Shown piece after piece: positions 61,896-64,000 of a stretch of 64,000 nucleotides of DNA. A model generated the notes under the pieces. It had not been told where the DNA came from. It saw nothing but the letters and a program-made list of their open reading frames with translations, and made no database searches. The stretch's first letter is position 1; every line of letters begins with the position of its first letter. The DNA lies in contig NZ_JAAOYO010000002.1 of NCBI RefSeq assembly GCF_011759505.1, positions 186,001 through 250,000 of the forward strand. Reading direction: 5' to 3'. Position numbers and translations under genes: made by a program. This DNA comes from Curtobacterium salicis. Its GTDB lineage: Bacteria > Actinomycetota > Actinomycetes > Actinomycetales > Microbacteriaceae.

Positions 61896-62456
61896 ATGGC
61901 TCTCAACGCCTCCGCCATCCCCGGCTACGTCACCGGCACCTGGAAGCTCGACCCGACCCACTCCGAGGTCAGCTTCTCCGTCCGCCACCTCGCGATCAGC
62001 AAGGTCAAGGGCAAGTTCGAGCAGTTCGACGCGACCCTCGTGACCGCCGAGAACCCCCTCGACACCACCCTCGAGGCCTCGATCGACGTCTCGAGCATCA
62101 ACACCAACCAGGCGCAGCGCGACCAGCACCTCGCGACCGGTGACTTCTTCCTCACCGAAGAGCACCCGCACATGGTCTTCCGTTCCACCGGCATCCGCGA
62201 GGACGGCGACGACATGCTCATCGACGGCGAGCTCTCGCTGCGCGGCGTGACCAAGCCCGTCACCCTGAAGACCGAGTTCGGTGGCGTCACCACCGACGGC
62301 TACGGCCAGACGAAGCTCGGCGCCGAGGCGACCACCAAGATCGACCGCACCGAGTTCGGCGTGAACTGGAACGCGGCGCTCGAGGCCGGTGGCTTCACCC
62401 TGGGCAACGACGTCACGATCAACCTCGACGTCCAGTTCGTCCTCCAGGCGGCCTGA
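61896..62456 (+). CDS. YceI-family protein
   Basis: A 186-residue lipocalin-like YceI protein (GTWKLDPTHSEVSFSVRHLAISKVKG is the family's N-terminal signature; LSLRGVTKPVTL and TKIDRTEFGVNW follow). It has no signal peptide, so it is cytoplasmic. It binds isoprenoid-like or other amphiphilic molecules in known members. AAGGA precedes the ATG. Codon bias looks strong, suggesting high expression. Confidence 0.94.
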   Translation: MALNASAIPGYVTGTWKLDPTHSEVSFSVRHLAISKVKGKFEQFDATLVTAENPLDTTLEASIDVSSINTNQAQRDQHLATGDFFLTEEHPHMVFRSTGIREDGDDMLIDGELSLRGVTKPVTLKTEFGGVTTDGYGQTKLGAEATTKIDRTEFGVNWNAALEAGGFTLGNDVTINLDVQFVLQAA

Positions 62457-62467
62457 CCTCTCCCCCT

Positions 62468-62504
62468 CACGAAGCCCCGGCGCCCTCGGCGTCGGGGCTT
62501 CGTG
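62468..62504 (+). terminator. Terminator of the YceI gene
   Basis: A 17-bp stem (CACGAAGCCCCGGCGCC, one G-T pair) with a 3-nt loop, 12 nt after the stop. Confidence 0.9.
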
Positions 62505-62566
62505 CTGTCCGGACGGAGGACCACTCCCCGCCCGACGTCGAGTTCACTGACGCGCCGGCACCCGGG

Positions 62567-62800
62567 GCGAGCGGGCGCCGGAGGCGAGCGGGCGGAACAC
62601 CACGGTGCGCCAGCCCCCTCCCGCGGTATTTCGCCCGTTCGCCATTGCCGCGTGGCAGGTGCGCCGCTGGACGGCCAACGGGCGGATCCGCTTCCCGATG
62701 CGTCGGGCTACCTGATTCGCCCGCCCGGCCACGCGGGAACCGAGCGGGCGGATCCGCTGGGTCGCGCGCCTCCCGTGCAGGCGGTTCTGCCCGTTCGCGC
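62567..62800. repeat. Degenerate type A repeats
   Basis: GCGAGCGGGCGGAA-like arms occur at 62569, 62584, 62677 (AACGGGCGGAT) and 62741 (CGAGCGGGCGGAT). Reversed arms occur at 62629-62642 (TTTCGCCCGTTCGC), about 62714 (ATTCGCCCGCC) and about 62785 (TTCTGCCCGTTCGC). The repeats occupy the first part of a 750-bp stretch without a gene. Confidence 0.75.
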
Positions 62801-62942
62801 GCCGCACTCGCGCCCGATCTCCCTGCCAGAGCCGAGCGCGGTCCCCGGGCCGTACCTGCTCCTCGCCCGCTCAGCCATGGACGCCACACGCTACAGATCC
62901 GCCCGTCGACGTCGACGTCGATCGCGAACCCGTCGCCGTCGA

Positions 62943-63041
62943 GCCCGACCACGGGCGACCCGCTCGACCACGGGCGACCCGACCAACCACGGGCGACCCG
63001 GACCCCGACCACGGGCGCTCCGCATCGACCACGGGCGCCGA
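62943..63041. repeat. CGACCACGGGCG repeats, five copies
   Basis: The 12-mer CGACCACGGGCG or a one-base variant recurs at 19- to 22-bp spacing (CCACGGGCG starts near 62949, 62968, 62987, 63009 and 63029). With the type A repeats it fills most of the gap 62505-63206; the remainder shows no gene. Confidence 0.75.
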
Positions 63042-63206
63042 ACGCACGAGCGCCGCTGGCCGGGTCGCGCGGTACCGTGAGGAACGCTCCGGCGTGCCCG
63101 AGGGAATCCGCCCCCTGGCCGCGGAGTTGCACGGATCACCGCTGCACACGAAGCACGTCCGACGCCGCCGTCGGGACGCCGCTCGCCGACGAACAGGAGC
63201 ACCCCG

Positions 63207-63773
63207 ATGTCCACCGACTGGATCACGCTGCAGACCCTCGCCGTGGCGGAGTTCGGCCGCCGCGTCGCCGCCGTCACCGACTGGGACGCGCCCACACCCG
63301 ATTCCGAATGGACGACTCGCGACCTCGTCACGCACGTGGTCGACGAGCAGCGCTGGATCCCGAAGCTCCTCACCGGCTGCGACCACGCCCAGGCCGAGGC
63401 GGATCTCGAACCGATCGGCGACGACCTCCTGGCGGAGTGGGAGCGGCACTCGAGTGCTGCGATCGAAGCGTGGCAGCGCGCCCCGAAGGACACGCCGGTG
63501 CACCTCTCGACCGATGTGGTGCAGGCCGGCGAGTACCTGGCGGAGCAGACCAGCGACATCACGATCCACACGTGGGACCTCGCCCGCGCGACCGGGAGTG
63601 ACGAGCACCTGCCGGACACCCTCGTCGAAGCGGTGTGGACGCACTTCGAGCCGCAGATCCAGTCCCTCGCGGCGACCGGGCTGTACGCGGCTCCAGTGCA
63701 GGTGGACGACGATGCTCCTCTGCAGGTGCGGCTGCTTGCGGTGACCGGGCGAGATGCCCGGGTGCCTGCCTGA
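63207..63773 (+). CDS. DinB-like TIGR03086-family protein
   Basis: A 188-residue four-helix-bundle protein of the mycothiol-dependent isomerase/DinB group. WTTRDLVTHVVDEQRW and DITIHTWDLARATG hold the His and Asp residues typical of the metal site. AGGAG lies eight nt before the ATG. Members may use mycothiol or bacillithiol to detoxify electrophiles; the substrate is not known. Confidence 0.88.
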   Translation: MSTDWITLQTLAVAEFGRRVAAVTDWDAPTPDSEWTTRDLVTHVVDEQRWIPKLLTGCDHAQAEADLEPIGDDLLAEWERHSSAAIEAWQRAPKDTPVHLSTDVVQAGEYLAEQTSDITIHTWDLARATGSDEHLPDTLVEAVWTHFEPQIQSLAATGLYAAPVQVDDDAPLQVRLLAVTGRDARVPA

Positions 63774-63780
63774 CACACCC

Positions 63781-63935
63781 GTCAGGACAGCCCGCTCGGC
63801 GGACGAACCCCCTCAGGACAGCCCGCCCAGCGGACGAACCCCCTCAGGACAGCCCGCCCAGCGGACGAACCCCGTCAGGACAGCCCGCTCGGCGGACGAA
63901 CCCGCCGGGCCCGCCCGCTCGGCGGACGAACCCCA
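63781..63935. repeat. 31-bp tandem repeat, five units
   Basis: Units of TCAGGACAGCCCGCTCGGCG followed by GACGAACCCC start at 63782, 63813, 63844 and 63875; a fifth, degenerate unit follows. The period is 31 bp, so no reading frame persists. Two variants (CGCTCGG and CGCCCAG) occur in the pattern 1-2-2-1-1. It separates the DinB-like gene from the next start. Confidence 0.92.
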
Positions 63936-63983
63936 GCCCGCGCACGCACCCGCCCACCACCGCCCGCATCGGAAGGACCCCGC

Positions 63984-64000
63984 ATGTCCGACACCTCCAG
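63984..64000 (+). CDS. 5' end of a gene cut by the window edge
   Basis: GGAAGGACCCCGC precedes an ATG; the first residues are MSDTS. Identity cannot be told. Confidence 0.55.

Noticed and set aside
62502..63080. A 192-aa protein between YceI and the DinB-like gene
   Set aside because: It begins inside the YceI terminator region and runs through repeats; Arg/Pro/Ala-rich with no domain.
63781..63935. CRISPR array
   Set aside because: Repeats are directly adjacent with no unique spacers, and no cas gene is present.

Overview
The window is very GC-rich, gene-dense chromosomal DNA from an actinobacterium. I infer Microbacteriaceae, probably Curtobacterium or a close relative. The grounds are many GTG starts, 4-nt start/stop overlaps, an actinobacterial SOS box (CGAAC-N4-GTTCG), many apparently leaderless promoters, a mycothiol-linked DsbA-like protein and a gene block I recall from Mycobacterium tuberculosis (nei-rpiB-Rv2466c-pepN-glbO-thioesterase-ettA-ssb). 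No rRNA, insertion sequence, prophage or CRISPR array was seen. There are two tRNA genes, Arg(TCT) and His(GTG).

Region 1 (1-2.4 kb): end of an upstream gene, a membrane-anchored protein, and a TetR regulator with an alpha/beta hydrolase downstream of a perfect 8+8 bp operator. Region 2 (2.4-15.5 kb): the most coherent system in the window, an apparent high-mannose N-glycan utilisation locus. It has a secreted EndoH-like GH18 endoglycosidase, a three-part sugar ABC importer (lipoprotein plus two permeases, no ATPase), and cytoplasmic GH38 and GH92 alpha-mannosidases with a GH5-like enzyme, probably a beta-mannosidase. A divergent LacI regulator and two palindromic operators control it. Region 3 (15.5-23.9 kb): an SOS-controlled small gene, a 50-aa ORF, a histidine kinase/LuxR response regulator/EamA exporter group, a serine hydrolase, a PaiB-like protein and an amidohydrolase.

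Region 4 (23.9-40.4 kb): the conserved actinobacterial block of DNA repair (nei), sugar phosphate (rpiB), redox, peptidase, globin, thioesterase, ABC-F (ettA) and ssb genes, interleaved with XRE/GNAT, MscS, SDR and MsrA genes and a second small gene under a perfect LexA box. Region 5 (40.4-46.4 kb): tRNA-Arg, a decayed kinase, a three-gene nonulosonate (sialic-acid-like) cassette, a small thiol protein and a MarR/MFS pair. Region 6 (46.4-52.5 kb): a palindrome array, orn, tRNA-His, a small metallopeptidase, a P-loop kinase, and a ykoE-ykoD-ykoC-type ECF thiamine (precursor) importer behind a TPP riboswitch. Region 7 (52.5-64 kb): glgX-treY-treZ (maltodextrin/glycogen to trehalose), an aldo/keto reductase, an endonuclease-like protein, YceI and a DinB-like protein, with unusual non-coding repeats.

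Two genome-scale patterns cut across the window. First, intergenic hairpins fall into two sequence families: type B (GACGGGAGGC/GCCTCCCGTC) at gene ends as terminators, and type A (GCGAGCGGGCGGAAT/ATTCCGCCCGCTCGC) as palindromes or 39-bp tandem arrays. Second, at least a dozen genes have a -10-like TANNNT placed 6-7 nt before the start codon, so their transcripts should be leaderless.
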